Shown here: positions 15,006 to 20,289 of the stretch, one piece after another
Position numbering within the stretch: position 1 is the first letter of the stretch
Layout: the number at the start of each line of letters is the position of its first letter
Origin: a virus
Direction: 5' to 3' (one strand)
Length of the DNA: 25,995 nt
Virus record (IMG/VR): IMGVR_UViG_3300019487_000539
Location: 1-25,995 of that record
Translations under genes and position numbers: made by a program
The notes under the pieces: generated by a model
What the model saw: the letters and a program-made list of their open reading frames with translations, nothing else
Told to the model about the DNA's origin: nothing
Database searches by the model: none

Positions 15006-15113
15006 GTGTCCGACGTTATCAATGTGTCCATCGTTACCGGTGGCTTACTCATCACACTCTTCTTGGTCACTTGGGCCGCTAACGCCCTTGCTGACTGGTG
15101 GGAGTCTGAGTAA
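15006..15113 (+). CDS. 35-aa single-helix membrane protein
   Basis: GTG 15006-15008 has AGGAGA 7 nt upstream. The peptide begins with a short polar stretch, has one hydrophobic helix (IVTGGLLITLFLVTWAA, about residues 9-25) and ends in an acidic, Trp-rich tail (DWWESE). It is enclosed by the 18-bp inverted repeat and driven by a promoter facing a ribbon-helix-helix gene. Such a small hydrophobic peptide on a structured mRNA recalls type I toxins (for example Hok, whose mRNA ends pair), but no antisense RNA is shown. It could equally be a superinfection-exclusion or holin-modulating peptide. Confidence 0.6.
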   Translation: MSDVINVSIVTGGLLITLFLVTWAANALADWWESE

Positions 15114-15130
15114 GCAAATCGCTGACAGCT

Positions 15131-15148
15131 TGGCCCCTTTGGGGGCCA
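15131..15148 (+). terminator. Hairpin after the small membrane gene
   Basis: TGGCCCC and GGGGCCA pair (7 bp) around a TTTG loop. No T-run follows, so it is at best a weak terminator or an RNA-stability element. It abuts the right arm of the 18-bp inverted repeat. Confidence 0.4.
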
Positions 15149-15189
15149 TCGTTCATCGGTCACGGTTCTTGTGAAAGGAGTTTGCTATA

Positions 15190-15244
15190 GGGCGGGGGGT
15201 CAGTGGTTTCTAGCCGCACAACGCGGCAACCGGCCCGCGCGGTA
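15190..15244 (+). repeat. 55-bp direct repeat, copy 1 (leader of the 131-aa gene)
   Basis: This stretch is identical over 55 nt to 16591-16645. It can fold as GGTT-TCTA-GCCGC, ACAAC loop, GCGGC-AACC. It lies directly upstream of the ribosome-binding site of the next gene. Confidence 0.95.
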
Positions 15245-15257
15245 CTGCGGGTGGAGG
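15234..15257 (+). promoter_or_regulatory. Leader hairpin abutting the Shine-Dalgarno, copy 1
   Basis: CCCGC (15234-15238) pairs with GCGGG (15247-15251), immediately followed by TGGAGG. The same CCCGC-loop-GCGGG-TGGAG arrangement precedes the gene at 17018. The conserved placement suggests control of ribosome access. Confidence 0.5.
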
Positions 15258-15265
15258 GAGGGTTG

Positions 15266-15661
15266 ATGCGTTACAAGTACATCGTCGTTGCGCGGCACGA
15301 CAGCGAGCGGAATAGCTGGATCGAATGTGGAGATATACGACACTTTGAGTCCGGCCACCGAACCTATTCCGCTGCCTCTGTCGCGGCAGCGCGAGCACAC
15401 ATTGCGAATGGTGGTTGCGATGGCTCAAACAGCCTCGCGAATATCCTGGAATACGGATTTCCGATCCGTGGCAGGTCGGGAAACCCTACACAAAAGTTCG
15501 AGCGGTTTATGGCTGCGGTAAACGCTGGAAACGCTGGTGATTGGTACGAGCACGACGGACATATCTATTGTGCAACGTCGATCTGGAACCACATCGAATT
15601 CGTTCCCTCGCCGGGAGCGTGCAACCCACTGCCAGGAGTTGGTGTGCGGGTCCATGAATAA
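15266..15661 (+). CDS. Hypothetical protein, 131 aa
   Basis: ATG 15266-15268 follows GGAGGGAGGG with a suitable spacer. The longer open frame upstream is produced by the 55-bp repeat and is not counted. The protein starts MRYKYIVVARHDSERNSW (beta strand), then a helical Ala-rich part (YSAASVAAARAHIANGG), and ends with a Trp/His-rich section (DWYEHDGHIYCATSIWNHIEF). No signal peptide or membrane helix. Family not recognised. It is the first larger gene of the plus-strand accessory block. Confidence 0.68.
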   Translation: MRYKYIVVARHDSERNSWIECGDIRHFESGHRTYSAASVAAARAHIANGGCDGSNSLANILEYGFPIRGRSGNPTQKFERFMAAVNAGNAGDWYEHDGHIYCATSIWNHIEFVPSPGACNPLPGVGVRVHE

Positions 15662-15713
15662 TCTCGATGAGGACGTGGCCAAAATCGAATCGCTGCTAAG
15701 TAACAGCCTCCTG

Positions 15714-15739
15714 CCCTCGCCCCCCTTCGGGGGCGAGGG
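15714..15739. repeat. PSPPFGGEGW-type palindromic repeat, copy 1
   Basis: An 11-bp perfect stem (CCCTCGCCCCC / GGGGGCGAGGG) with a CTTC loop, followed by GTTGGCTG. The 33-nt core is identical at 17478-17510. When translated it reads PSPPFGGEGW, a form I associate with dispersed palindromes in planctomycete genomes. It separates two genes and may also terminate or stabilise RNA. Confidence 0.85.
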
Positions 15740-15771
15740 TTGGCTGGCCAACCATTTGAAAAGGAGTCTGC

Positions 15772-15942
15772 ATGACCGAAGTCGTTTCCTTTGTCCTACG
15801 CTGCCTGGGCTTCTTCGCGGGGCCGGTGCTGTTCCTAGCGGGATGGCACAGCGTCCGCGAGTGGCCGACTGCGGGAGCTGTGCTCATGACCGCAGGCGGC
15901 GCTTGGCTCTGGCTGGCGTATGCCACCACGGGAGAAGAGTGA
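15772..15942 (+). CDS. 56-aa two-helix membrane protein
   Basis: ATG 15772-15774 has AAAAGGAG with a 6-nt spacer, a strong ribosome-binding site. The sequence has two hydrophobic helices, FVLRCLGFFAGPVLFLAG (about residues 7-24) and AGAVLMTAGGAWLWLAYA (about 34-51), joined by a short charged loop, and an acidic C-terminus. It follows the palindromic repeat. The fold would suit a tiny holin-like or exclusion protein. Family not recognised. Confidence 0.7.
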   Translation: MTEVVSFVLRCLGFFAGPVLFLAGWHSVREWPTAGAVLMTAGGAWLWLAYATTGEE

Positions 15943-16006
15943 AAGTCGCCCTCCGCTCATTCGCCCCGAACAGCGTTGTCCGCGGGTCGCGCCGCGGCGG
16001 GGCTCT

Positions 16007-16026
16007 GGCTGCTCCGAAGGGCAGCC
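16007..16026 (+). other. Stem-loop in the leader of the 165-aa gene
   Basis: GGCTGCTC and GGGCAGCC pair with one G-T wobble around a CGAA loop, 29 nt before the TTG start. It may shape translation initiation of the next gene. Confidence 0.4.
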
Positions 16027-16054
16027 GTACCAATCCTGTGTGGAGGATTCTGTC

Positions 16055-16552
16055 TTGAATAGTCAGAAGTACGACGTGGCTGTCAGCAATGGCAGCGTCA
16101 ACCGCATCGCTTCGATGGCCAACCGCGTTCAGTTGCAACTGGAAGCGGACGAAGCCATCCAGGCCAGCCAGGAGCGCCTGCGCGAGGTCGAGAAAGAGGA
16201 CCAGACGCGCCGGGAGCGATTGGAAGCAGCGATGTTTGAGTACGGCAAGATTCGTCTGCTGTACGTCCAGGCTTGGCGGGGCATCTTTGTCTCGCGTAAG
16301 TCTGGTGACATTGTGAAAGAAGCTGGCGCCCACGGCGACAGCGAGGCCAGTCGCCAGAAGATGGTGACCTGCCTGGCTGCCCACGCGGCCCTGTTTGGCA
16401 GCGGTTTTGACGCCGTGGCCATCGTGGGCCGCGACTGCGAGCGCGCCCAGCAGGAGGCCAAAGCGGAGTACGACCGCCGAGTCCTCAATGGGCAGGACCA
16501 GCCGCGAAACGTGAATGGCACCTGGACGCAGTCGCAAGAGTTGGTTGACTAA
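16055..16552 (+). CDS. Hypothetical coiled-coil protein, 165 aa
   Basis: I start at TTG 16055-16057 because GGAGG lies 8 nt upstream; the open frame extends about 45 codons further but that part is Arg/Pro-rich and overlaps the membrane gene. Residues ~25-70 form a long charged helix (LEADEAIQASQERLREVEKE) likely to be a coiled coil. It is followed by a mixed part (YVQAWRGIFVSRKSGDIVKEAG) and a helical Ala-rich section. No known motif. A strong hairpin follows the stop. Confidence 0.66.
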   Translation: MNSQKYDVAVSNGSVNRIASMANRVQLQLEADEAIQASQERLREVEKEDQTRRERLEAAMFEYGKIRLLYVQAWRGIFVSRKSGDIVKEAGAHGDSEASRQKMVTCLAAHAALFGSGFDAVAIVGRDCERAQQEAKAEYDRRVLNGQDQPRNVNGTWTQSQELVD

Positions 16553-16571
16553 AGGTCGGGAACCCCCGATG

Positions 16572-16598
16572 CCCCGCCCTCGTTCAACGAGGGCGGGG
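16572..16598 (+). terminator. Strong GC hairpin after the 165-aa gene
   Basis: CCCCGCCCTCGTT and AACGAGGGCGGGG are exact reverse complements around a single C (in practice an 11-bp stem with a 5-nt loop). No T-run follows; the 55-bp repeat starts inside its right arm. It may act as a terminator or RNA 3'-end stabiliser. Confidence 0.55.
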
Positions 16599-16645
16599 GG
16601 TCAGTGGTTTCTAGCCGCACAACGCGGCAACCGGCCCGCGCGGTA
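16591..16645 (+). repeat. 55-bp direct repeat, copy 2 (orphan)
   Basis: Identical to 15190-15244, but here followed by tandem GTAGCTGCGGCCTGG units and no plus-strand start codon with a ribosome-binding site, so it has no evident downstream gene. Confidence 0.95.
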
Positions 16646-16676
16646 GCTGCGGCCTGGGTAGCTGCGGCCTGGGTAG
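16643..16676. repeat. 15-nt tandem duplication
   Basis: GTAGCTGCGGCCTGG occurs twice in a row (16643-16657, 16658-16672) and is followed by a partial GTAG. It directly extends the end of the 55-bp repeat. Confidence 0.85.
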
Positions 16677-16699
16677 TAGCTCGCCCACTGCTGCGAATT

Positions 16700-16828
16700 C
16701 TAGTAGCCGCTTCGCTTCTTGGCCATCTTTGTCTTGCTACCGCCAAGCGTGCTGTCGCCGACATTCTTGACTGTCTTTGTCGGCAGCTTGCTGCCGCCCT
16801 TCTTTTCGCCGTTGCCCTTCTTCTTCAT
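16700..16828 (-). CDS. 42-aa lysine-rich basic peptide
   Basis: ATG 16826-16828 follows TAGGAG with a 7-nt spacer on the minus strand. The peptide (MKKKGNGEKKGGSKLPTK...) has 13 Lys in 42 residues, many Gly/Ser/Thr, no Cys, and ends KKRSGY. It is the only minus-strand gene in the plus-strand block and shares its ~190-nt upstream region with the divergent gene at 17018. Nucleic-acid binding or disorder is suggested by composition; function unknown. Confidence 0.58.
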   Translation of the reverse strand: MKKKGNGEKKGGSKLPTKTVKNVGDSTLGGSKTKMAKKRSGY

Positions 16829-16948
16829 TTTGAAACTCCTATAAGTGGTTTGACCCAAATACATTACCAACCGTGCCGACGCAAGTAAAGATGACAGCCA
16901 CGAACCGAGCGCCCTGCGCCCTGCGGGGCACCAGGTTGGTGGTTGTTG

Positions 16949-17008
16949 CGTCCCCAGCGTAGGGGACGTGAAAGGCAAGCCGGCCCGCGCGGCTAACTGC
17001 GGGTGGAG
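16949..17008 (+). promoter_or_regulatory. Structured leader of the 149-aa gene (leader hairpin copy 2)
   Basis: A 7-bp hairpin CGTCCCC/GGGGACG (16949-16968) is followed by CCGGCCCGCGCGG, shared with the end of the 55-bp repeat. Then CCCGC (16984-16988) pairs with GCGGG (16999-17003), which abuts TGGAG. The last part matches the leader of the gene at 15266. No convincing promoter was found in the 189-nt gap. Confidence 0.45.
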
Positions 17009-17017
17009 AGTTTGGCA

Positions 17018-17467
17018 ATGACGACTTACCAAGTTTTTCGGCGTGGATTCAATCTGGCGAACAACCCGTCTCGTGGAGCGCGGCCGGAGGATTGCACGCG
17101 GCAGGTTGCGACCGTCGAGGCCGCGGACGAGCACGAGGCCGTCAGGCTGGCGCAGCAGGATCACGGCGTCACCGTCTACAACGGCCAGTGTATCTGGGCA
17201 ACCTCAGAGGAGGAATGCTTGGCTGAAAAGGTCAAGCTAGCGGAGGCTCACAAGGGCCAGGTGCTCGTGAAATACTGGCGCGGCACAACCCCCTTAGAGG
17301 ACTGGTGCTCCAGCGCCGAAGAGATTGACGACTGCCTGGATATGCACAGCAACGCCTACGGCCCAACCTTCGAGGACGCCGAGGGCACCGCCCTTGACTA
17401 CGAGGAAGCCTGCAACGTGGTGCGAAGTGTCACCGCAAAGCCTGACGCGCGAGGGGCGGGCCGGTGA
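17018..17467 (+). CDS. Hypothetical protein, 149 aa
   Basis: ATG 17018-17020 has GGAG 9 nt upstream; an upstream in-frame GTG at 17003 overlaps the ribosome-binding site and is less likely. The N-terminal part (MTTYQVFRRGFN... VATVEAADEHEAVRLAQ... GVTVYNGQCIWATS) reads as a small alpha/beta domain. The C-terminal half is acidic. The last residues (VVRSVTAKPDARGAGR) come partly from a 25-nt segment duplicated in the next gene in another reading frame. Family not recognised. Confidence 0.68.
   Translation: MTTYQVFRRGFNLANNPSRGARPEDCTRQVATVEAADEHEAVRLAQQDHGVTVYNGQCIWATSEEECLAEKVKLAEAHKGQVLVKYWRGTTPLEDWCSSAEEIDDCLDMHSNAYGPTFEDAEGTALDYEEACNVVRSVTAKPDARGAGR
17420..17444. repeat. 25-nt direct repeat, copy 1 (C-terminus of the 149-aa gene)
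   Basis: The 25 nt are identical to 17728-17752 but are read here as VRSVTAKP. The other copy encodes a zinc-binding CAKC and so is probably the original. Confidence 0.9.
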
Positions 17468-17477
17468 TGTTCAACAG

Positions 17478-17503
17478 CCCTCGCCCCCCTTCGGGGGCGA
17501 GGG
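17478..17503. repeat. PSPPFGGEGW-type palindromic repeat, copy 2
   Basis: Same 11-bp stem and CTTC loop as at 15714, again followed by GTTGGCTG. It lies 10 nt after the stop of the 149-aa gene and before the zinc-finger gene. Confidence 0.85.
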
Positions 17504-17543
17504 TTGGCTGCTGACTAAAACCAAAACTGCGAGAACCCCAAAA

Positions 17544-17903
17544 ATGACCAAACAGACTCGGTCCTACAGTGACGCAGCCACGAAAGCGGCCAGGCACGCC
17601 GCTGGCTTGTGCCATAGCTGTGGCAATCGAAAAAGGCACCAAGGACAAATCAATTGCCGGCGTTGCGCAAAGCTGCTCGCTGCTTTGTGCGCCTTGAATC
17701 GGAAAAATCGCAAAGAGGCCGGAGTCTGTGCGAAGTGTCACCGCAAAGCCTGGAAGGGAACAACACGCTGCCGTCTCTGTCAAAAGAAAGACGCCGAACG
17801 GCAGCGGTGTAGAAGGCTTGTCAAATTGATAAGCCGAGACGACGACGAAAGTCATCCGGCACATTCGTCCGCATCAGAAGGGACTGACGGTCGGCGACAC
17901 TAA
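17544..17903 (+). CDS. Small protein with two zinc-ribbon pairs, 119 aa
   Basis: ATG 17544-17546 has only a weak upstream GAGA. Four CxxC pairs are visible: C23/C26 (CHSC), C38/C41 (CRRC), C62/C65 (CAKC) and C76/C79 (CRLC), making two similar zinc ribbons, each with basic linkers. The rest is Lys/Arg-rich, with a Ser/Asp-rich tail. The duplicated ribbon (CxxCGNRK... and CxxCHRKAW...) suggests nucleic-acid binding. The 25 nt encoding the third pair recur in the previous gene. The stop is one base from the convergent gene's stop. Confidence 0.7.
   Translation: MTKQTRSYSDAATKAARHAAGLCHSCGNRKRHQGQINCRRCAKLLAALCALNRKNRKEAGVCAKCHRKAWKGTTRCRLCQKKDAERQRCRRLVKLISRDDDESHPAHSSASEGTDGRRH
17728..17752. 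repeat. 25-nt direct repeat, copy 2 (zinc-ribbon of the 119-aa gene)
   Basis: Encodes the CAKCHRKA part of the second zinc ribbon; identical to 17420-17444 in the upstream gene, where it is read in a different phase. Confidence 0.9.
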
Positions 17904-17904
17904 A

Positions 17905-18135
17905 CTAGCCCTTCCGAATCAACCACTCAATCACACACGTCGCCAAAGGCCAGAAAATATGCCCTGCCAGCACCCCGAAGGCGAACGGGATAATCGGGAA
18001 GCGTCTGGATAGCTCGTAAATCTGCACGCTGATGGTCGCTTGCGGCCCAAACTTGAGTCCGACGAAAATGGTATACGCCACGAGCGCTACCGTCGTGAAG
18101 AGGATCACCAGTTTGGTCACATCGCGCGGGTCCAC
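17905..18135 (-). CDS. Two-helix membrane protein, possibly holin-like, 76 aa
   Basis: GTG 18133-18135 begins a protein with two hydrophobic helices, LVILFTTVALVAYTIFVGL (residues ~9-27) and IIPFAFGVLAGHIFWPLATCVIEWL (~48-72), joined by a polar loop (GPQATISVQIYELSRRFP). The C-terminus is basic (IRKG). Length and topology fit a small phage holin or membrane accessory. It overlaps the end of the zinc-ribbon gene upstream by 19 nt. A second holin-like candidate is encoded at 24698-24937. Confidence 0.68.
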   Translation of the reverse strand: MDPRDVTKLVILFTTVALVAYTIFVGLKFGPQATISVQIYELSRRFPIIPFAFGVLAGHIFWPLATCVIEWLIRKG

Positions 18136-18344
18136 TTACACGGCCCTTGCCAGTCCTCTTTCCAGCAGTTCACTTCCCATTCGGTGGCTCGCACTTCTCG
18201 CTCGTAGCAGTCGCGGCACACGGGCTTGGCGTCTTTCCAAAAACTGTTCCGCGAGTTCAGCCGAACCGCTTTGACCTGATTCCACGCTGCGGCGTATTTC
18301 AAATCGGATTCTTCTATGGGTGCTCCACAGCGACGGCATCGCAT
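18117..18344 (-). CDS. Zinc-ribbon protein, 75 aa
   Basis: ATG 18342-18344 starts MRCRRCGAPIEESD. CxxC at residues 3-6 and CRDC at 43-46 make one zinc ribbon split by a basic linker, and two more Cys lie near the end (NCWKEDWQGPC). The open frame extends far upstream but that part is Ala/Val-rich and overlaps the secreted gene in another phase, so I reject it. No strong Shine-Dalgarno. A probable metal-binding phage protein of unknown role. Confidence 0.62.
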   Translation of the reverse strand: MRCRRCGAPIEESDLKYAAAWNQVKAVRLNSRNSFWKDAKPVCRDCYEREVRATEWEVNCWKEDWQGPCKWTRAM

Positions 18345-18389
18345 AATTGTTGCTCGCAGCATTTCCGGCCCTGCGCGGCCGTTGGAGGG

Positions 18390-18427
18390 CCGGGGCGGCG
18401 GTCCGTAACGGTTAGCCGCCGCCCCGG
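18390..18427. terminator. 12-bp GC hairpin between secreted and zinc-ribbon genes
   Basis: CCGGGGCGGCGG and CCGCCGCCCCGG form a perfect stem, with a small CCGT/ACGG stem in the loop. There is no T-run on either side. It could end or protect the mRNA of the secreted-protein operon. Confidence 0.5.
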
Positions 18428-18442
18428 AGCTGAGGTGAACAA

Positions 18443-18709
18443 CTACAATGCCCGCTGCAACAACTGCCGCGGGGCAAACGGACCCAGCGCACGCGGCAAC
18501 GGCGCAGGTAACTGCGGAATCCGGTTGATCGGACCTTGGAGCAACCGCGGCGCCGGGGCCGGCAACCGCCGCAACAGCCTTGGCAATGGCGCCTGGGGCC
18601 GGCGTTGCAGCAGTCCGCGACGAGGCTGTTGGGCGTCCACGGAAGCCGCGAATCCCAACAGCAACGACGCTGCCAAAAGCAGGCGAGACAATGACCACCT
18701 ACCTTTCAT
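18443..18709 (-). CDS. Secreted Leu/Pro/Arg-rich protein, 88 aa
   Basis: A clear signal peptide starts MKGRWSLSRLLLAASLLLGF and should be cleaved near SVDA-QQ (about residue 26). The mature ~62 residues consist almost only of Leu, Pro, Arg, Ala and Gln, with repeated RLL/LPAP/PRLL units (LPRLLRRLPAPAPRLLQ, LPAPLPRAL). It is strongly cationic. It follows the Gly/Tyr-rich secreted gene with a 2-nt gap, so the two are probably co-translated. The composition resembles proline-arginine-rich membrane-active peptides, but a cell-envelope protein is as likely. Confidence 0.62.
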   Translation of the reverse strand: MKGRWSLSRLLLAASLLLGFAASVDAQQPRRGLLQRRPQAPLPRLLRRLPAPAPRLLQGPINRIPQLPAPLPRALGPFAPRQLLQRAL

Positions 18710-18711
18710 GG

Positions 18712-19035
18712 TTAGTACACCCGCCGCAGGTTGCCAAAGGCGTCTTTGACGAACCGACCGCGGAAGCGGCTGAACTTGTTGAAGTTGTTGAAGTTGCGGC
18801 CGTGGAATCCATAGCTGTTGAAGCTATTGAAACCATAGAATGGGGCCGCGTAGCCCTGCGTACAGACTGGCGCCGGCACACAATTGGCGAAGCTGTTGTA
18901 GCCGCCAAAGCCAGCGCCGTAGAAGTTGCTCCCGCCGTAGAAGCTACTGCCGCAGCCACCATAGGCTTGGGCCGTCGGCTGAGCGCTCAACGCGAGCGCT
19001 AATACGGCCGCGACAATCAAAAGGAAACGCTTCAT
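18712..19035 (-). CDS. Secreted Gly/Tyr/Phe/Asn-rich low-complexity protein, 107 aa
   Basis: ATG 19033-19035 follows GAGGAGGAGG with a 6-nt spacer, a very strong ribosome-binding site. The signal peptide (MKRFLLIVAAVLALALSAQP) is followed by a low-complexity body: YGGCGSSFYGGSNFYGAGFGG, then a Cys-containing middle (CVPAPVC), then FNSFNSYGFHGRNFNNFNKF and a basic tail. Such Gly/aromatic/Asn-rich sequences are disordered and can self-associate. Planctomycetes often encode short secreted proteins of this style. It shares an operon with exported CxxCH proteins. Confidence 0.7.
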   Translation of the reverse strand: MKRFLLIVAAVLALALSAQPTAQAYGGCGSSFYGGSNFYGAGFGGYNSFANCVPAPVCTQGYAAPFYGFNSFNSYGFHGRNFNNFNKFSRFRGRFVKDAFGNLRRVY

Positions 19036-19071
19036 GGTAAACCTCCTCCTCTTCAAAAAATGGTTCCGACT

Positions 19072-20289
19072 CTAAGGTTTTGGCGGGGGCGGCGGCGTTT
19101 CGCTCGCCGGCCCACCCTTCATCAACATCGCTTCCATGTCCGCAAAGGCTTGCTTGGCTTCCGCGCTCAGCTTGCCGCCTGGCGGCATGCTGCCATCGCG
19201 GACCCGCCCAAACACCTTGGGGATCTGGTCCTCTTTCACGCTCTCGATGGCCAAGGCCGAGCCTTTGCCCATCAGTAGTTTTTCGCTGCCGCCGCCGGTG
19301 TCCGGTCCCCCGTGGCAGCGCAGGCAGTTCGCTGAGGCAGCAGCCGCGAAGCGCCGGAACGTCTCGTCGGCACCGCCCTCCAAGGGGAGGGTTGGCGGCG
19401 TAGCGGGACTGCCCCCCGCTTCGGGCAGGACGCGAAAGGTCGCTGTGCCATTCCTGTCCGTCTGGATTTGCAAAGTCTGGCTGCGGCTGGGCGTCATCAA
19501 GGCCGCCATCGCCCGCCATCGCTCAAGCTCCGTCTGATTCTGCTGCTGAGCCAACTGACTGCGCATTTGCAACTCGTGTAACACCCTGGCGGAATCAGTG
19601 ATTTGGCCCAAGATGGCGCGCGTCTCGCTGCTGATCCGCACGCTGCCCGCCTCGCGAGCGACATCCATGCTCGCCAACGTGTTGGCCAGCGATCCAAAGT
19701 CGAATTCACGCAAGGGGGCCGCGAAGCTGTTGTAGGTTGGGTCCACACTGCCGTAGACCGTGTTCCCCTGCACTTGCGGCAGGTCGCCAATCAAAATGCT
19801 CGCCGGGTTGCCGCCTGCCTGCTGAATAGAAAGGCTTTGGCTTTGCATCGCTCCGTAGGGCGTTTGAACACCGTAGCCCTGCTGGTATTGCTGAGTTGCC
19901 GGAAAGTGCTTGTTCATCAACTCCGCAAACCGGGCCGTCTCGTCGCGCTTGCCGAGCACTTCCAGGAAACGTCCCTGCCACCCTTTTTCAGGCGCGCCGT
20001 GCCCATTGCCATACACGTAGGCAGAAGCCTGCGCCGAATTCTGGCCGTAGATCTGTTGGTCGTAGGCTTGCTGCTGTGGCTGGAATTGTTGCAACTCAGC
20101 CTGAGTCAGCGGGCGCACGGGCTGGCTGTACCATTGGCCGTAGTGGTAGCTGTGCCATGTGTAGACCCAACCGTCCGGCTTGCCGGTTAAATCGGTCCAG
20201 ACGTAAGTGTTGTCACCCAGGGGAACCCACGCCGCTCGCGCCGGGAGTCCGCAGCACAGCACGCAGAGAGTAATGATCCAGGATTTCAT
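19072..20289 (-). CDS. Exported protein with C-terminal cytochrome c domain, 405 aa
   Basis: A signal peptide (MKSWIITLCVLCCGLPARAA) is followed by a Gln/Tyr-rich region, a helical middle and a C-terminal cytochrome c-type domain. Haem attachment is CLRCH at residues 322-326, and GSMPPGG (Met 368) supplies the likely axial ligand. A proline-rich tail ends it. Cytochrome c maturation in the periplasm is expected, so it probably works in the envelope of the host. The linker before the haem domain (LPLEGGADE) is encoded by a palindromic element. It overlaps the preceding CxxCH gene by 4 nt (ATGA) and must be co-translated. Confidence 0.78.
   Translation of the reverse strand: MKSWIITLCVLCCGLPARAAWVPLGDNTYVWTDLTGKPDGWVYTWHSYHYGQWYSQPVRPLTQAELQQFQPQQQAYDQQIYGQNSAQASAYVYGNGHGAPEKGWQGRFLEVLGKRDETARFAELMNKHFPATQQYQQGYGVQTPYGAMQSQSLSIQQAGGNPASILIGDLPQVQGNTVYGSVDPTYNSFAAPLREFDFGSLANTLASMDVAREAGSVRISSETRAILGQITDSARVLHELQMRSQLAQQQNQTELERWRAMAALMTPSRSQTLQIQTDRNGTATFRVLPEAGGSPATPPTLPLEGGADETFRRFAAAASANCLRCHGGPDTGGGSEKLLMGKGSALAIESVKEDQIPKVFGRVRDGSMPPGGKLSAEAKQAFADMEAMLMKGGPASETPPPPPKP

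Larger units (their letters stand above)
14966..15163. repeat. Perfect 18-bp inverted repeat enclosing a small membrane gene
   Basis: The left arm GTGACCGATGAACGATGG (14966-14983) and right arm 15146-15163 are exact reverse complements 162 nt apart, and pairing can extend inward past one mismatch. The 35-aa ORF lies wholly between the arms. In RNA the arms would close a long-range stem around the ORF. I see no target-site duplication outside the arms, which argues against a simple miniature transposon. Confidence 0.9.

Noticed and set aside
14933-15163. 76-aa minus-strand frame across the 18-bp inverted repeat
   Set aside because: It starts inside the right arm without a ribosome-binding site and is antisense to the membrane ORF; an antisense RNA would be more plausible than a protein.
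14966-15163. Miniature inverted-repeat transposon
   Set aside because: The arms look like terminal repeats, but no matching target-site duplication flanks them and no second copy exists in the window.
15190-16645. CRISPR array
   Set aside because: Only two copies of the 55-bp repeat, 1.4 kb apart with genes between, and no regular spacers or cas genes.
16604-16888. 94-aa plus-strand frame beginning MVSSRTTRQPARAV
   Set aside because: Its first 14 residues are the translation of the 55-bp repeat, and the rest is the antisense of the well-supported 42-aa gene.
18117-18698. 193-aa minus-strand frame including the zinc ribbon
   Set aside because: The upstream 118 residues are an Ala/Val/Pro-rich shadow of the secreted Leu/Pro/Arg gene and cross a 12-bp GC hairpin; only the last 75 residues look real.
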